NCBI RefSeq assembly: GCF_003231285.1
Contig: NZ_QKNS01000001.1
Span: forward strand, 310,001-374,000
Direction: 5' to 3'
Length of the DNA: 64,000 bases
DNA from: Hymenobacter sediminis
Lineage (GTDB): Bacteria > Bacteroidota > Bacteroidia > Cytophagales > Hymenobacteraceae
Part shown: piece by piece, positions 47,257-56,146 of the stretch
Position numbering within the stretch: position 1 is the first letter of the stretch
How the letters are laid out: every line of letters starts with the position of its first letter
Translations under genes and position numbers: made by a program
The notes under the pieces: model-generated
Database searches by the model: none
What the model saw: only the letters and a program-made list of their open reading frames with translations
Told to the model about the DNA's origin: nothing

Positions 47257-48738
47257 ATGAAAACTTCCTACCTCGGGTTGCTCAGTGCGGCCCTCCTGCT
47301 GGCTGCTCCGGCGGCTCAAGCCCAAACCAAGCCTACCCCCAAACCGGCCAGCAAAGCCGCTACCCCGGCTAAACCCGCGGCGGCTTCCGCCCCAGCAGCC
47401 CCTACTACCCCAAAAGAAACTCCACCCCCCGGTGGCACGCCTCGCGACTTTACCCTGCCGGCCAAAGAAGAGTTTGAACTGCCCAACGGCCTCTCGGCTA
47501 AGCTAGTACCCTACGGCCAGGTACCTAAAGTAACCATGATGGTGGCCATCCAGGCGGGCAACGTACACGAGGCCCCCGACCAGGTAGGCATTGCCGACCT
47601 GCTGGGCAAGCTGATGAATGAAGGCACTACAACCCTGAACGCCACCCAGCTTGCCGACAAGGTAGCCCGCATGGGCGGCTCCCTGAATATCTCGGTGGGC
47701 CAGGACCAAACTATGCTCTGGGCTTCCTGTCTCTCAGAGTATGCGCCGGAGTTGGCTACCCTGATGGCCGATGTGGTGCAGCACCCGGCTTTGCCCGCCA
47801 GCGAGCTACCCCGCATCAAAACCGACTTTAAGCGCCAGATGAATCTGGCCCGCGCCCAGCCCAGCATGCAGGCCCGCCAGAAGTTCGTGGCCTCGCTTTA
47901 CGGCAACCACCCTTACGGCCGGCCCCTACCCACTGATGCGGCCATTGATGCCTTGACCCTGGAGCAAGTAAAGGCCTTCTACCAAAATCAGTACGGCGCC
48001 CAGCGGACCAGCGTGTACGTAGCCGGCAAGTTCGATAAAGATGCCCTGCGCCAAGCCATTACCAAAAGCTGGAGCGAGTGGGCCAAAGGTCCCGTGCCTC
48101 GCATCGAAATTGCCAAAGCCCAGATTCGGCCTGATATCCTGACCCTGGACCGGCCCAGCGCCCCCCAATCAACCCTCATGATTGGCATGCCGGTAGTGGA
48201 CCCCTCGCACCCCGACTACGTGCGCCTGCGCGTGATGAACTCCCTGCTGGGCGGCTCCTTCGGCTCGCGCATCACGCGCAACATCCGGGAGGATAAGGGC
48301 TACACCTATTCGCCCTACAGCAATATTGAAACGCACTACCGCGCCGGTAACTGGACCCAGAACGCCGACGTGACCACCCAGGAAACCGGCAACTCGCTCA
48401 AGGAAATTGTATATGAGATTGAGCGCCTGCAGAAAACCCCGCCTACGGCCGAGGAGCTGAAAGGCATTCAGAACTACGAGTCGGGCCTATTTGTGCTGCG
48501 CAACTCTACCCCCGGTGGCATCATCAGCCAGCTCAACAACCTGGACCTGCACGACCTCCCCGATTCCTACCTCACTGAGCAAGTCAAGAACATTAACGCC
48601 GTAACGCCCCAGCAAGTCTCGGAAACCGCCCGCAAATACGTCCGCCCCGAGGCCATGACCATCGTGGTGGTAGGCGACAAGAAAATCATCGACCCCCAGA
48701 TCAAGAAGTTTAAGGATAGCCGGAAGAAGGCATTATAA
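47257..48738 (+). CDS. M16 peptidase family protein, non-catalytic partner
   Basis: A 493-residue periplasmic protein with a 22-residue signal peptide (LLAAPAAQAQ) and a Pro/Ala-rich linker. The M16 fold is present, but the HxxEH position reads GIADLLGKLMNEGT, so the zinc site is lost. The C-terminal half keeps the conserved Arg/Tyr substrate pocket in GGSFGSRITRNIREDKGYTYSPYS. It complements the active partner encoded 11 nt upstream. A terminator follows. Confidence 0.92.
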   Translation: MKTSYLGLLSAALLLAAPAAQAQTKPTPKPASKAATPAKPAAASAPAAPTTPKETPPPGGTPRDFTLPAKEEFELPNGLSAKLVPYGQVPKVTMMVAIQAGNVHEAPDQVGIADLLGKLMNEGTTTLNATQLADKVARMGGSLNISVGQDQTMLWASCLSEYAPELATLMADVVQHPALPASELPRIKTDFKRQMNLARAQPSMQARQKFVASLYGNHPYGRPLPTDAAIDALTLEQVKAFYQNQYGAQRTSVYVAGKFDKDALRQAITKSWSEWAKGPVPRIEIAKAQIRPDILTLDRPSAPQSTLMIGMPVVDPSHPDYVRLRVMNSLLGGSFGSRITRNIREDKGYTYSPYSNIETHYRAGNWTQNADVTTQETGNSLKEIVYEIERLQKTPPTAEELKGIQNYESGLFVLRNSTPGGIISQLNNLDLHDLPDSYLTEQVKNINAVTPQQVSETARKYVRPEAMTIVVVGDKKIIDPQIKKFKDSRKKAL

Positions 48739-48755
48739 GCTAGAGGTACTAAATA

Positions 48756-48788
48756 AAACAGCCGCCCCGGAAGCCGGGGCGGCTGTTT
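48756..48788. terminator. bidirectional rho-independent terminator
   Basis: AAACAGCCGCCCCGG / CCGGGGCGGCTGTTT with an AAG loop, between the converging M16 and catalase genes. Confidence 0.9.
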
Positions 48789-48818
48789 GTTGCAATAGGT
48801 GTGCGAGGTCGGGTGTAT

Positions 48819-50336
48819 TTAAACAGCCGCTACGGCGGGCTGGGGGTGTTGAGTGGGAATTTCCACGTCCACGCCTAGTCCTTTGGCAATGGCCATGCCC
48901 AGGCGGATATCGGCGCGGAACCAGTGGCAGAGCTGACGCTGGATGATGAGGTCCTTTTTGGGCCCCTCAATGCCGCTCATGGAGCCTACAATGTTGTCGA
49001 TGAGGTTGCGTTGAGCTTGGGCATCCAGCAGGCGGAACAGGTTGCCGGGCTGAGTGTAGTGGTCATCGTCGCCGGGGCCTACGTTCCGGTCGAAACGGTC
49101 GGCGAACAGGCCATCCAGTTCCTGGTCGGGCTCGCCTACGGTCTTGTCTTCCACAGGACCGTCGAAGGAGTTGGGGAAGTAGTTCGGGCCGGGGCCGCCG
49201 TTGTCACCAAGGGCCATCTGACCGTCGCGCTGGTAGTTGCTGAAACCGTAGGGGCACGCATTCACGGGCAAGTGGTCGTAGTTGGCCCCCAGGCGGTAGC
49301 GCTGGGCATCGGGGTAGCTCAGGATGCGGCCTTGCAGCATTTTATCGGGCGAGTAACCAATGCCATCTACCACGTGGGCGGGGGCGAAGGCGGCTTGCTC
49401 CACGTGGGCGTGGTAGTTTACGGGCACCTCGTTCAGTTCCAGCACGCCTACTTCCTGCAGGGGAAACTCACCCTGGGGCCACACTTTGGTCAGGTCGAAG
49501 GGGTTCCAGCGGAAAGTTTTGGCCTGCTCCTGGGTCATGGTCTGGATGAACATCTTCCAGCGAGGGAAGTTGCCGCTGTCGATGGCGTCCACTAGGTCAT
49601 GCTGGGCGAAGTCGGCGTCCTGGGCCTTCATCTGGGCGGCTTCTTCGCTCGAGAAGTTCTTCACGCCCTGCTCGGTACGGAAGTGAAATTTCACCCAAGT
49701 GCGCTCATTCTCCGCATTGATCAGAGAGAAGGTGTGCGAGCCGTAGCCGTGCATGTGGCGGTAGCCGTAGGGCGTGCCGCGGTCCGACATCAGAATGGTT
49801 ACCTGGTGCAGGCTCTCGGGGTTCAGGCTCCAGAAGTCCCACATCATCGTGGCCGACTTTAGATTCGAGCGAGCTTCGCGCTTCTGGGTGTGGATGAAGT
49901 CGGGGAATTTCACCGGGTCTTTCACAAAGAACACCGGCGTGTTGTTACCCACCACGTCCCAGTTGCCGCCTTGGGTGTAGAACTTCAGAGCAAAGCCGCG
50001 GGGGTCACGCTCCGTATCGGCCGAGCCTTTCTCGCCGCCTACTGTGCTGAAGCGCAAGAAAATGCGGCACTGGTTGCCCACCTGACTAAAGATTTGGGCG
50101 CGGCTGAGGCTTGTTATGTCATGCGTGACGGTAAACGTGCCGTACGCGCCCGAGCCTTTAGCATGTACTACCCGCTCCGGAATCCGCTCCCGGTTGAAGT
50201 GGGCCAGCTTCTCGTGCAGGAAATAATCCTGTAGCAACAGCGGCCCGCGCGGACCGGCCGACAGAGAGTTCTGGTTGTCGAAAATCGGACGGCCAGCGGC
50301 CGTGGTCAGCTTCCGAGGTTGGGTTGATTCTTCCAT
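48819..50336 (-). CDS. katA: haem catalase
   Basis: A 505-residue monofunctional haem catalase that breaks down hydrogen peroxide. The active-site His58 lies in ERVVHAKGSGAYG, the catalytic Asn is at 131/132 (GNNTPVFFVKDP), and the proximal haem ligand Tyr sits in GRILSYPDAQRYRLG. There is no signal peptide. Length and motifs fit the small-subunit catalases. Upstream lies a good OxyR-type site (50430-50465), and an OxyR gene is 4 kb away, so peroxide-induced expression is likely. Confidence 0.96.
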   Translation of the reverse strand: MEESTQPRKLTTAAGRPIFDNQNSLSAGPRGPLLLQDYFLHEKLAHFNRERIPERVVHAKGSGAYGTFTVTHDITSLSRAQIFSQVGNQCRIFLRFSTVGGEKGSADTERDPRGFALKFYTQGGNWDVVGNNTPVFFVKDPVKFPDFIHTQKREARSNLKSATMMWDFWSLNPESLHQVTILMSDRGTPYGYRHMHGYGSHTFSLINAENERTWVKFHFRTEQGVKNFSSEEAAQMKAQDADFAQHDLVDAIDSGNFPRWKMFIQTMTQEQAKTFRWNPFDLTKVWPQGEFPLQEVGVLELNEVPVNYHAHVEQAAFAPAHVVDGIGYSPDKMLQGRILSYPDAQRYRLGANYDHLPVNACPYGFSNYQRDGQMALGDNGGPGPNYFPNSFDGPVEDKTVGEPDQELDGLFADRFDRNVGPGDDDHYTQPGNLFRLLDAQAQRNLIDNIVGSMSGIEGPKKDLIIQRQLCHWFRADIRLGMAIAKGLGVDVEIPTQHPQPAVAAV

Positions 50337-50429
50337 GGGAGAAGTAGAGAATAGGGAGTGTCAGCGAAGACCCGCGGCTTGTAGGCGTTTGGGTTGCACA
50401 AAGGTTGAGCTTCGCTGGGTATAAGTAAA

Positions 50430-50465
50430 ATCGATTGTTTCTATATCATTATAGCATATGTCTAT
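50430..50465. promoter_or_regulatory. OxyR-type operator upstream of the catalase gene
   Basis: The plus strand shows ATCG-n7-CTAT-n6-ATAG-n7-CTAT at 50430-50465, close to the E. coli OxyR consensus ATAG-n7-CTAT-n7-ATAG-n7-CTAT. Three of four half-elements are exact, and the central spacer is one base short. It lies about 95-130 nt before the catalase ATG. The 65-residue ORF over this stretch is not considered a gene. Confidence 0.6.
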
Positions 50466-50596
50466 AGATGTTTGGTGGTTGGCGTATTGGGCAAATAGAT
50501 ACCACCCCCCTACCACAGAGGTAAGCGGGGTGTAGTTGGTGTAAGCAGAGGGGAGCAATCTGCTAGCTTAACTGGCCTAGTAGGCTCAGAAAGTGC

Positions 50597-51538
50597 TTAT
50601 TGCCGGGGACGGAATAAGTGGATAGTAGCTTGGCCCGACTTCTTACCGGCTTCGGTAGCTATATACAACTCTCCGTTAGGGGTGAAGGCCAGCCCCTCGG
50701 GCTGCGGAAACAGATCAGCGGGGAGAGGCTGAGCGGCTAGCAATTGCCCCGTTTTGTCGAGCTCCACAATACCGTTCTGCCGCGCCGAAAGCACAAACAC
50801 ATGGTGCGTGAGAGGGTGCACCGCTACGGCAGATGGCGCAAAGCCCTTCATACCGCCCTTCTTGCCTTTCTTGCCCGACTTCTTCGGGGCGCTATCCTGG
50901 TCGGGCACGCTGGCTACTATCGATTCCACATCGAGGATATAAGCAGGGGTAGTCTCCGCTTTGTAGGTGCCAGCCTTCAGGCGGTACACGGCGCGCTTCG
51001 ATTCCGGCAGGTCGGCTCCCGGTTCGCCTTTGCAGGCTATTAGAAGTGTTTGCGAGGCGGTATCGTAGGTGAGACCTTCGGGCTCGTTGGCGAAGGTGAG
51101 GCCGGTTTCATACTCCTGAGTGTTGGTGCCATCGTAGCGGAAAAGGGTGCCGTCGCTACGCAGGATAAACCAGTCGTTGCCCACACGGGCCAGGTCCTCG
51201 TAGTCGCCATCTTTCCCGAAGGGGACCACACGGTCAACGCGTTTGGTGGTCAGGTTGTACTCGTAGAGGTTGCCGGTTTCGTCTTCCACGCCGGTAATCT
51301 GGTTGGCGCCGTGGAGGGCAATACCCGAGAGTTCCATGAGCTCAGCGGGCATAGGGTATGAGGCGGCCGGACGGGTAAAGTCGTAGGCCATAGCTGAGGA
51401 AGCGCGCGGCGCAGTGCCCGCGCCGGGCTGGCTCACGGTGCGCACCGGCACTACCGGAATGGAGCCAGAAGCTAAGTGAGTGGTAGGGGTGCTGCACCAG
51501 TTCGTGAGCAGTAATAGCGGCAAAAAAAGCGTTTTCAT
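50597..51538 (-). CDS. SdiA-regulated-family beta-propeller lipoprotein
   Basis: A 313-residue protein with a signal sequence (possible lipobox TNWC, Cys15, weak). The region from about 60 to 305 matches the SdiA-regulated family, a beta-propeller: MELSGIALHGANQITGVEDETGNLYEYNL, YEDLARVGNDWFILRSDGTLFRY, NEPEGLTYDTASQTLLIACKG, and FPQPEGLAFTPNGELYIATEAG. A lysine-rich insert is found near 220. Function is unknown; the name is historical. Likely periplasmic or surface-exposed. Confidence 0.83.
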   Translation of the reverse strand: MKTLFLPLLLLTNWCSTPTTHLASGSIPVVPVRTVSQPGAGTAPRASSAMAYDFTRPAASYPMPAELMELSGIALHGANQITGVEDETGNLYEYNLTTKRVDRVVPFGKDGDYEDLARVGNDWFILRSDGTLFRYDGTNTQEYETGLTFANEPEGLTYDTASQTLLIACKGEPGADLPESKRAVYRLKAGTYKAETTPAYILDVESIVASVPDQDSAPKKSGKKGKKGGMKGFAPSAVAVHPLTHHVFVLSARQNGIVELDKTGQLLAAQPLPADLFPQPEGLAFTPNGELYIATEAGKKSGQATIHLFRPRQ

Positions 51539-51592
51539 GGGAGGGTAGTAGAAGCGGAAAATGAGAAGTGGCCTAGCTGGAGTAGTTAGGCT

Positions 51593-51868
51593 TTAGAGAG
51601 CGGTAGCCGTAGCGTTGGGGGCAGCTTGGCCCTGGCAAGCGGCCAGTTGCTGACGGGTTGCGCGCAGTTCCTCGGTTAGGGCGGCCCAGGATTCATCATC
51701 GTCGTTATCGTCATCATCGTCGAGGTCGTTAAGGACAGACGCTGGGACGGTACGAGCAGAGCGGTAGCCGGGGGTAAGGCAGTACACGTTGACACCCACC
51801 GAAACCAGCAGGGCCAGCGCGAGCAGCCACGTCAGCAGAGAACCAGTAGAGCAGGAAGTTGCAGACAT
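51593..51868 (-). CDS. small membrane protein with acidic stretch
   Basis: A 91-residue protein with one transmembrane helix (about 11-30, TWLLALALLVSVGVNVYCL), then an acidic run (LDDDDDNDDDE), and a short helix-prone C-terminus (LTEELRATRQQLAACQ). The ATG at 51868 is preferred to the in-frame start at 51892. Function unknown. It is upstream of the SdiA-regulated-like gene on the same strand (54-nt gap). Confidence 0.6.
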   Translation of the reverse strand: MSATSCSTGSLLTWLLALALLVSVGVNVYCLTPGYRSARTVPASVLNDLDDDDDNDDDESWAALTEELRATRQQLAACQGQAAPNATATAL

Positions 51869-51988
51869 TGGGGAAGCGTGTAAGTACCCCACAAAGGACC
51901 GCTCCCGAGATTAACGTCGTCTGACTACCACATTAAAATAACATGAACGCCTAGGCCAGGAGTTGAAACCTGCGCTCTAAGAAAGAAC

Positions 51989-52074
51989 GTCATGCTGAGC
52001 TTGCTGAAGCATCTCTACTGAGGGTTTAGCATTGCAACGAAGCAGTAGAGATGCTTCGGCAAGCTCAGCATGAC
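51989..52074. repeat. inverted-repeat element, family B
   Basis: 32-nt arms (51989-52020 and 52043-52074) with a single mismatch, starting GTCATGCTGAGCTTGCTGAA, and a 22-nt loop. Its ends match those of the composite element at 14208-14397. It lies downstream of the sensor kinase gene. Confidence 0.82.
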
Positions 52075-52100
52075 AATTAAGGTAATTTGCTCCGCAGGCG

Positions 52101-53477
52101 CTAGGCTGCAAGCAGGCGAACTGAAACCCGGGTGCCTTTCCCTACCTCAGATTCGATCTGTAATTGTCCTGCGTGGACTTGGATAATCTTCTGGGTAATG
52201 GCCAGCCCGAGGCCGTAACCGGGCTTGTCACGGCCATTGGTGCCCCGGTACAAAGGCTCCTGAATGCGCGCTAGTTCTTCAGCAGGCAGGCCTAGGCCAG
52301 TATCGGTGATGGTGAGCAGGATGTGGTGGGCGGTTTCGTAGCCCAAGCCCACGGTCACGGCTTCGGTGGAGTATTTGCAGGCGTTATCCAGCAGGTTGAG
52401 CACGGCCGTTTGCAGCAGCTGGGCGTTGCCGCGCACCATAAACACCTCTTCTACTGACTCGGGCCAAGTGCCAAATTCCACCTGCACCGTGCGGCCGGGG
52501 TAGCGGGCCGAGCATTCATCCACGGCCTGCAGTACCACGTCATCGAGCTGCACGGGGGTGCGGCGGAAGGAGGTATCATCGGCTTTGGCCAGGGCCAGCA
52601 GGCCGTTGGTGAGGTCGATGATGCGCTGAATTTCCTCCACCGCGGAGTCGATGCTGCGCTTGGAGGCGGCTAGCTCCGTATCGTAGGCCGAGGAGGTTTC
52701 CAGGGTACCCAGCACGTTGGCCAGGGGCGTGCGTAGCTCGTGGGAGGCGTGGGAAAGGAAGCTCTTCTGGGCCTCAAAGGCCTGCTCTAGGCCACTGAGC
52801 ATCTCGTTGAACGTCATGGCCAGCTGGGCAATTTCGTCTTGGCGGTTGCCCTCGTTCACACGCTGGCGCAGATTAGTGGCCGTAATGCCTTTCACCTCTG
52901 ATACCATCCGCGAAAGAGGCTGCAAAGAGCGGTTGGCGAAGTACCACGCCGCCCCGATGATGAGCACCAGCGCCCCCAGGTTGCCGCCGAGCAGAATGGA
53001 ACGCAGCGTTTCAAACTCCTTGCCGCCAAACTGGTCGCGTCCGGCCACGAAAATGAGGTAGGGCTGCCCGTGGTGGCGGTACAGCATCCCGAGGGTTTCA
53101 ATGTTGCCCCGTTGAAAGCGCGCGGGTTTTTTGCGGGTAATCTGGTCGAAGTAAGCCGTGTCCTGGGTGGGCGTTCCGGCGTCCTTCCTCTCCTGGGCAA
53201 TGTGGAAAACCAGCCGACGCTGCGGGTCATAGATGCTGATGCGCTCGTTGTGCATGGTCAGCAAGTCCTTCTTGCGCAGGCTGCGCAGCATGTCGGGCTG
53301 CAGGTCGAGGCGGTGAATGAGTAGGTTGGCGGTTTGTTCGGCTTTGGCCTCCAGGCGGTGGTAGAAGCGCAGCTCCCGCGCCTGAGCGCTGTAGTAGTAG
53401 ATAAACGCAGTCAGGCAGAGCTGAATGGTGACCACCAGCGCCATAAACCGCAGAATCAACTTGTTCCGAACCAGCAT
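52101..53477 (-). CDS. sensor histidine kinase (CusS-like)
   Basis: A 458-residue membrane sensor kinase. Two transmembrane segments (about 8-29 and 162-182) enclose a 130-residue periplasmic domain. A HAMP domain follows (about 183-235), then HisKA with His246 in FLSHASHELRTPLANVL, and an ATPase domain with NLLDNACKYS, DTGLGLPAEEL and GYGLGLAI. Layout resembles heavy-metal or envelope-stress sensors such as CusS. Its ATG overlaps the TGA of the response-regulator gene by one base (TGATG), so translation is coupled. The ligand is unknown. Confidence 0.93.
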   Translation of the reverse strand: MLVRNKLILRFMALVVTIQLCLTAFIYYYSAQARELRFYHRLEAKAEQTANLLIHRLDLQPDMLRSLRKKDLLTMHNERISIYDPQRRLVFHIAQERKDAGTPTQDTAYFDQITRKKPARFQRGNIETLGMLYRHHGQPYLIFVAGRDQFGGKEFETLRSILLGGNLGALVLIIGAAWYFANRSLQPLSRMVSEVKGITATNLRQRVNEGNRQDEIAQLAMTFNEMLSGLEQAFEAQKSFLSHASHELRTPLANVLGTLETSSAYDTELAASKRSIDSAVEEIQRIIDLTNGLLALAKADDTSFRRTPVQLDDVVLQAVDECSARYPGRTVQVEFGTWPESVEEVFMVRGNAQLLQTAVLNLLDNACKYSTEAVTVGLGYETAHHILLTITDTGLGLPAEELARIQEPLYRGTNGRDKPGYGLGLAITQKIIQVHAGQLQIESEVGKGTRVSVRLLAA

Positions 53478-54154
53478 CAGCCTTCCCGCATCACATAGCC
53501 CATGCCCACCACCGTATGAATCAGCTTGGTGTCGAAGCCCTTATCGAGCTTGCGCCGCAGGTGGCTGATGTACACGTCAATCACGTTGGTGTTGGTGTCG
53601 AAGTCCAGCTCCCAGACTTTCTCCGTGATATCGACGCGAGAAATGATTTTGCCCCGGTTTAGGAGCAGATACTCCAATAGGGCATACTCCTTGGCCGTGA
53701 GGTCGATGCGTTGGCCGCCGCGCGTGACGGTTTTACGCTCCAGGTTCAGTTCCAGATCGGCAATTTGTAGCACGCGCTTCACGGCGGCGTGGTCGGCGTT
53801 GCGCTTGGTGAGGGCGCGGGTGCGCAGCAGCAGCTCCTGAAACTTGAAGGGCTTCACGAGGTAGTCGTCGGCGCCCGCCTCGAAAGCCAGTACCTTGTCG
53901 TCGAGGCTGTCGAGGGCCGTGAGGAAGAGCACTGGCACGTGCGGGTTATCCTCCCGGATGAGCTTGCACAGGGCAAACCCGTTGATGTAGGGTAGGTTGA
54001 CGTCGAGGATGATGAGGTCGTAGGCGTGCTGCCGGAACAGGGAAAGCCCAAGCTGCCCATCGTAGGCCACATCCAGGTCATACCCTTCATTCTGAAAGCC
54101 TTTCTGCACAAAGGAAGCCAGCTTGGGCTCGTCTTCCACCAGGAGTAATTTCAT
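53477..54154 (-). CDS. OmpR-family response regulator (CusR-like)
   Basis: A 225-residue protein with an N-terminal receiver domain (acidic pocket VEDEP, phospho-acceptor Asp51 in LIILDVNLPYING, Lys in YLVKPFKF) and a C-terminal winged-helix DNA-binding domain (TRGGQRIDLTAKEYALLEYLLLNRG, ISRVDITEKVWE, NVIDVYISHLRRKLDKG). It is the partner of the sensor kinase that follows with a one-base overlap. The target genes are not shown. Confidence 0.95.
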   Translation of the reverse strand: MKLLLVEDEPKLASFVQKGFQNEGYDLDVAYDGQLGLSLFRQHAYDLIILDVNLPYINGFALCKLIREDNPHVPVLFLTALDSLDDKVLAFEAGADDYLVKPFKFQELLLRTRALTKRNADHAAVKRVLQIADLELNLERKTVTRGGQRIDLTAKEYALLEYLLLNRGKIISRVDITEKVWELDFDTNTNVIDVYISHLRRKLDKGFDTKLIHTVVGMGYVMREG

Positions 54155-54260
54155 AGCAACAGAACAGTATAGCAGGTTGAACTACAAACCTGGCCTAGGG
54201 TTGCGATACAGCAAGTAAGATGTTATAATCCAGGTTGCTGGCCTAATACAACTCTCTAAA

Positions 54261-54356
54261 CCGTCATGTCGAGCTGGTCGAGACATCTCGCTCGAATCGT
54301 TGAGTTAGCCTGGCAACGTCAGCACGCGAGATGTCTCGACCAGCTCGACATGACGG
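54261..54356. repeat. dispersed inverted-repeat element, family A, copy 4
   Basis: Perfect 31-nt arms (54261-54291 and 54326-54356), starting CCGTCATGTCGAGCTGGTCG, around a 34-nt loop that begins TCGAATCGTTGAG and ends AACGTCAGCAC. It lies between the divergent regulator and oxyR genes, within about 70 nt of the oxyR operator. Confidence 0.87.
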
Positions 54357-54423
54357 CCTAGAGATTTATGGCTTATTACCAAGATTAGATTTATAGCCAA
54401 AGTGACTTCTCAATGCCAAACGT

Positions 54424-54438
54424 ATAGGCTACGTCTAT
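54424..54438. promoter_or_regulatory. OxyR half-operator just before oxyR
   Basis: ATAG-n7-CTAT (ATAGGCTACGTCTAT), an exact OxyR half-site, 9 nt before the oxyR start codon. Binding here would block transcription or translation, which suggests autoregulation. The matching second half of the operator is not obvious. Confidence 0.55.
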
Positions 54439-54447
54439 ATTTGCGGC

Positions 54448-55377
54448 ATGAACATTCAGCAGCTTGAGTACCTCGTGGCCCTGGATACGCACCGGCAGTT
54501 TGTGCTGGCCGCCGAGAAGTGCCACGTCACCCAGCCCACGCTCAGTATGCAGTTGCAGAAGTTGGAGGAGGAGCTGGGCGTGTTGCTTTTCGACCGCACT
54601 ACCAAGGGAGTGCAGCCTACGGCCGTGGGGGAGAAAGTGGTGCAGCAAGCCCGCCAAGTGCTGCGCGAGGTGAAGCAGTTGCGCGAAGTAGTGCAGGTAG
54701 AGAAAGGCGAGCTGGTGGGCGAACTGCGCCTAGGCATCATCCCAACCTTGGCACCCTACTTAGTACCCCTATTTCTGGTGGAGCTGGTGGAGCGCTACCC
54801 CCAACTGCGCGTGCAAGTCCAGGAGCTGCAGTCAGCCCAGATCATTCAGCAGCTAAAAGACAATCAGTTAGATGTGGGCTTGCTCGTCACGCCCCTCGAT
54901 GACCGGCAGCTGCGCGAAGTGCCGGTGCTGGAAGAGCCGTTTCTGGGCTACATCTCAGAAAGTCATGAACTGTACGCCCAGCCTACCATCAGCCCCCAGG
55001 ACATGGGCGCGCCGGGGCTCTGGCTCTTGCAGCAGGGGCACTGCTTCCGCCACCAGGTCCTGAACATCTGCGCGCCCGCGCCCGCCGCCACCAGCCGGCC
55101 CTTCACCTACGAAAGTGGCTCCATCGAAACCCTCAAGGAACTAGTGCGCCACAACCACGGCTACACGCTGGTGCCCGAACTTTCAGTGCTGCCGGAGCTC
55201 GATAACCCGATGGTGAAGCGTTTCGAAGCCCCCGAGCCCGTTCGGGAAATCAGCCTGGTAGTACACCATGGCTTCGTGCGTCTGCCGCTGCTTACCACGC
55301 TGCGTGAGCTTATCCTGAACAAAGTGCCGGAACGGTTACAGGCCGGTCAGGCCAAACAAAAGATTCGGTGGCGCTAA
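54448..55377 (+). CDS. oxyR: peroxide-sensing LysR-type regulator OxyR
   Basis: A 309-residue LysR-family regulator. The N-terminal winged helix is at about 1-60 (MNIQQLEYLVALDTHRQFVL, ... KCHVTQPTLSMQLQKLEEELG). The effector domain carries both redox cysteines in the OxyR spacing, Cys199 and Cys208 (GHCFRHQVLNIC), the same numbers as in E. coli. They form a disulfide on peroxide exposure and activate transcription. A half-operator lies in front of the gene and a near-complete operator in front of the catalase at 48819-50336. Confidence 0.95.
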   Translation: MNIQQLEYLVALDTHRQFVLAAEKCHVTQPTLSMQLQKLEEELGVLLFDRTTKGVQPTAVGEKVVQQARQVLREVKQLREVVQVEKGELVGELRLGIIPTLAPYLVPLFLVELVERYPQLRVQVQELQSAQIIQQLKDNQLDVGLLVTPLDDRQLREVPVLEEPFLGYISESHELYAQPTISPQDMGAPGLWLLQQGHCFRHQVLNICAPAPAATSRPFTYESGSIETLKELVRHNHGYTLVPELSVLPELDNPMVKRFEAPEPVREISLVVHHGFVRLPLLTTLRELILNKVPERLQAGQAKQKIRWR

Positions 55378-55442
55378 GCGCTGAGCTACATGCATCGTTC
55401 ATGAAGCCGCTGTATCTTTCCCTTGTAGTTCTAAAATCAACC

Positions 55443-56051
55443 ATGCAGTTCTCAAAGCCGAAGTGGGGCACTATTGCCCAGTGGGGTGGGGTAGTAGCTT
55501 TTCTCATCATCCTGTCCACCGACCTCCGTACGCCCGTTCTGGGTGGCATGCAGCGGGCGTTGCTGGCTACTGGTTTGTGGCAGCCAACCCTACCCCCAGC
55601 TCAAACCCCGGTTCAGCCTACAGGCGGCACCTACCCCCACAACCTGCCGCTGCTCACCCTGGATGGCAAGCCAGCCAACCTGCGCGACCTGCAGGGCAAG
55701 GTAGTATTGGTGAATTTGTGGGCCAGCTGGTGTCCGCCCTGCGTAGCCGAAATGCCCGGCTTGCAAAAGCTGTACAATCAAGTGGATAAGCAGAAGGTGG
55801 CTTTCGTGATGATTTCGCTGGACCAGAACCCCGAGAAAGCGCGGCGGCTGATGGCCCGCAAAGGCTACACGTTTCCGGCCTACTTCCCCGCCGGGGCCCT
55901 ACCCCCCGCCTTCGATTCAGAGGCCATTCCGACTACCCTCATTGTAGGACCGGATGGCCGAATAGCGGCCCGCCACGAAGGCATGGCCGACTATAATACC
56001 CCCGAGTTCAAGCAGGCGCTGGAGAAACTTGCCGGTTCAGCCCGGCTTTAA
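55443..56051 (+). CDS. TlpA-family thiol-disulfide oxidoreductase
   Basis: A 202-residue protein with an N-terminal membrane anchor (about 10-27) and a periplasmic thioredoxin fold. The redox site is Cys97-Pro-Pro-Cys100 (WASWCPPC), with EMPGLQKLYNQ, the ISLDQNPEKARR segment and the cis-Pro loop IPTTLIVGPDGRIA. It probably reduces disulfides in the periplasm or acts in cytochrome maturation. The ATG at 55443 is used; an upstream in-frame ATG at 55401 is an alternative. It follows oxyR on the same strand with a 65-nt gap, so peroxide-linked expression is possible. Confidence 0.9.
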   Translation: MQFSKPKWGTIAQWGGVVAFLIILSTDLRTPVLGGMQRALLATGLWQPTLPPAQTPVQPTGGTYPHNLPLLTLDGKPANLRDLQGKVVLVNLWASWCPPCVAEMPGLQKLYNQVDKQKVAFVMISLDQNPEKARRLMARKGYTFPAYFPAGALPPAFDSEAIPTTLIVGPDGRIAARHEGMADYNTPEFKQALEKLAGSARL

Positions 56052-56146
56052 ACTGCCCTGCGTACGTACAGCAGATAGTCCGGTTCAAGAACCTGTACCC
56101 CGTGGGTACGCCTAGCTCTGGACCGACGCATACCTGCTGTTTTTCT

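Noticed and set aside
50361..50558. 65-codon minus-strand ORF upstream of the catalase gene
   Set aside because: No conserved features, and it covers the OxyR-like operator and promoter region of the catalase gene.
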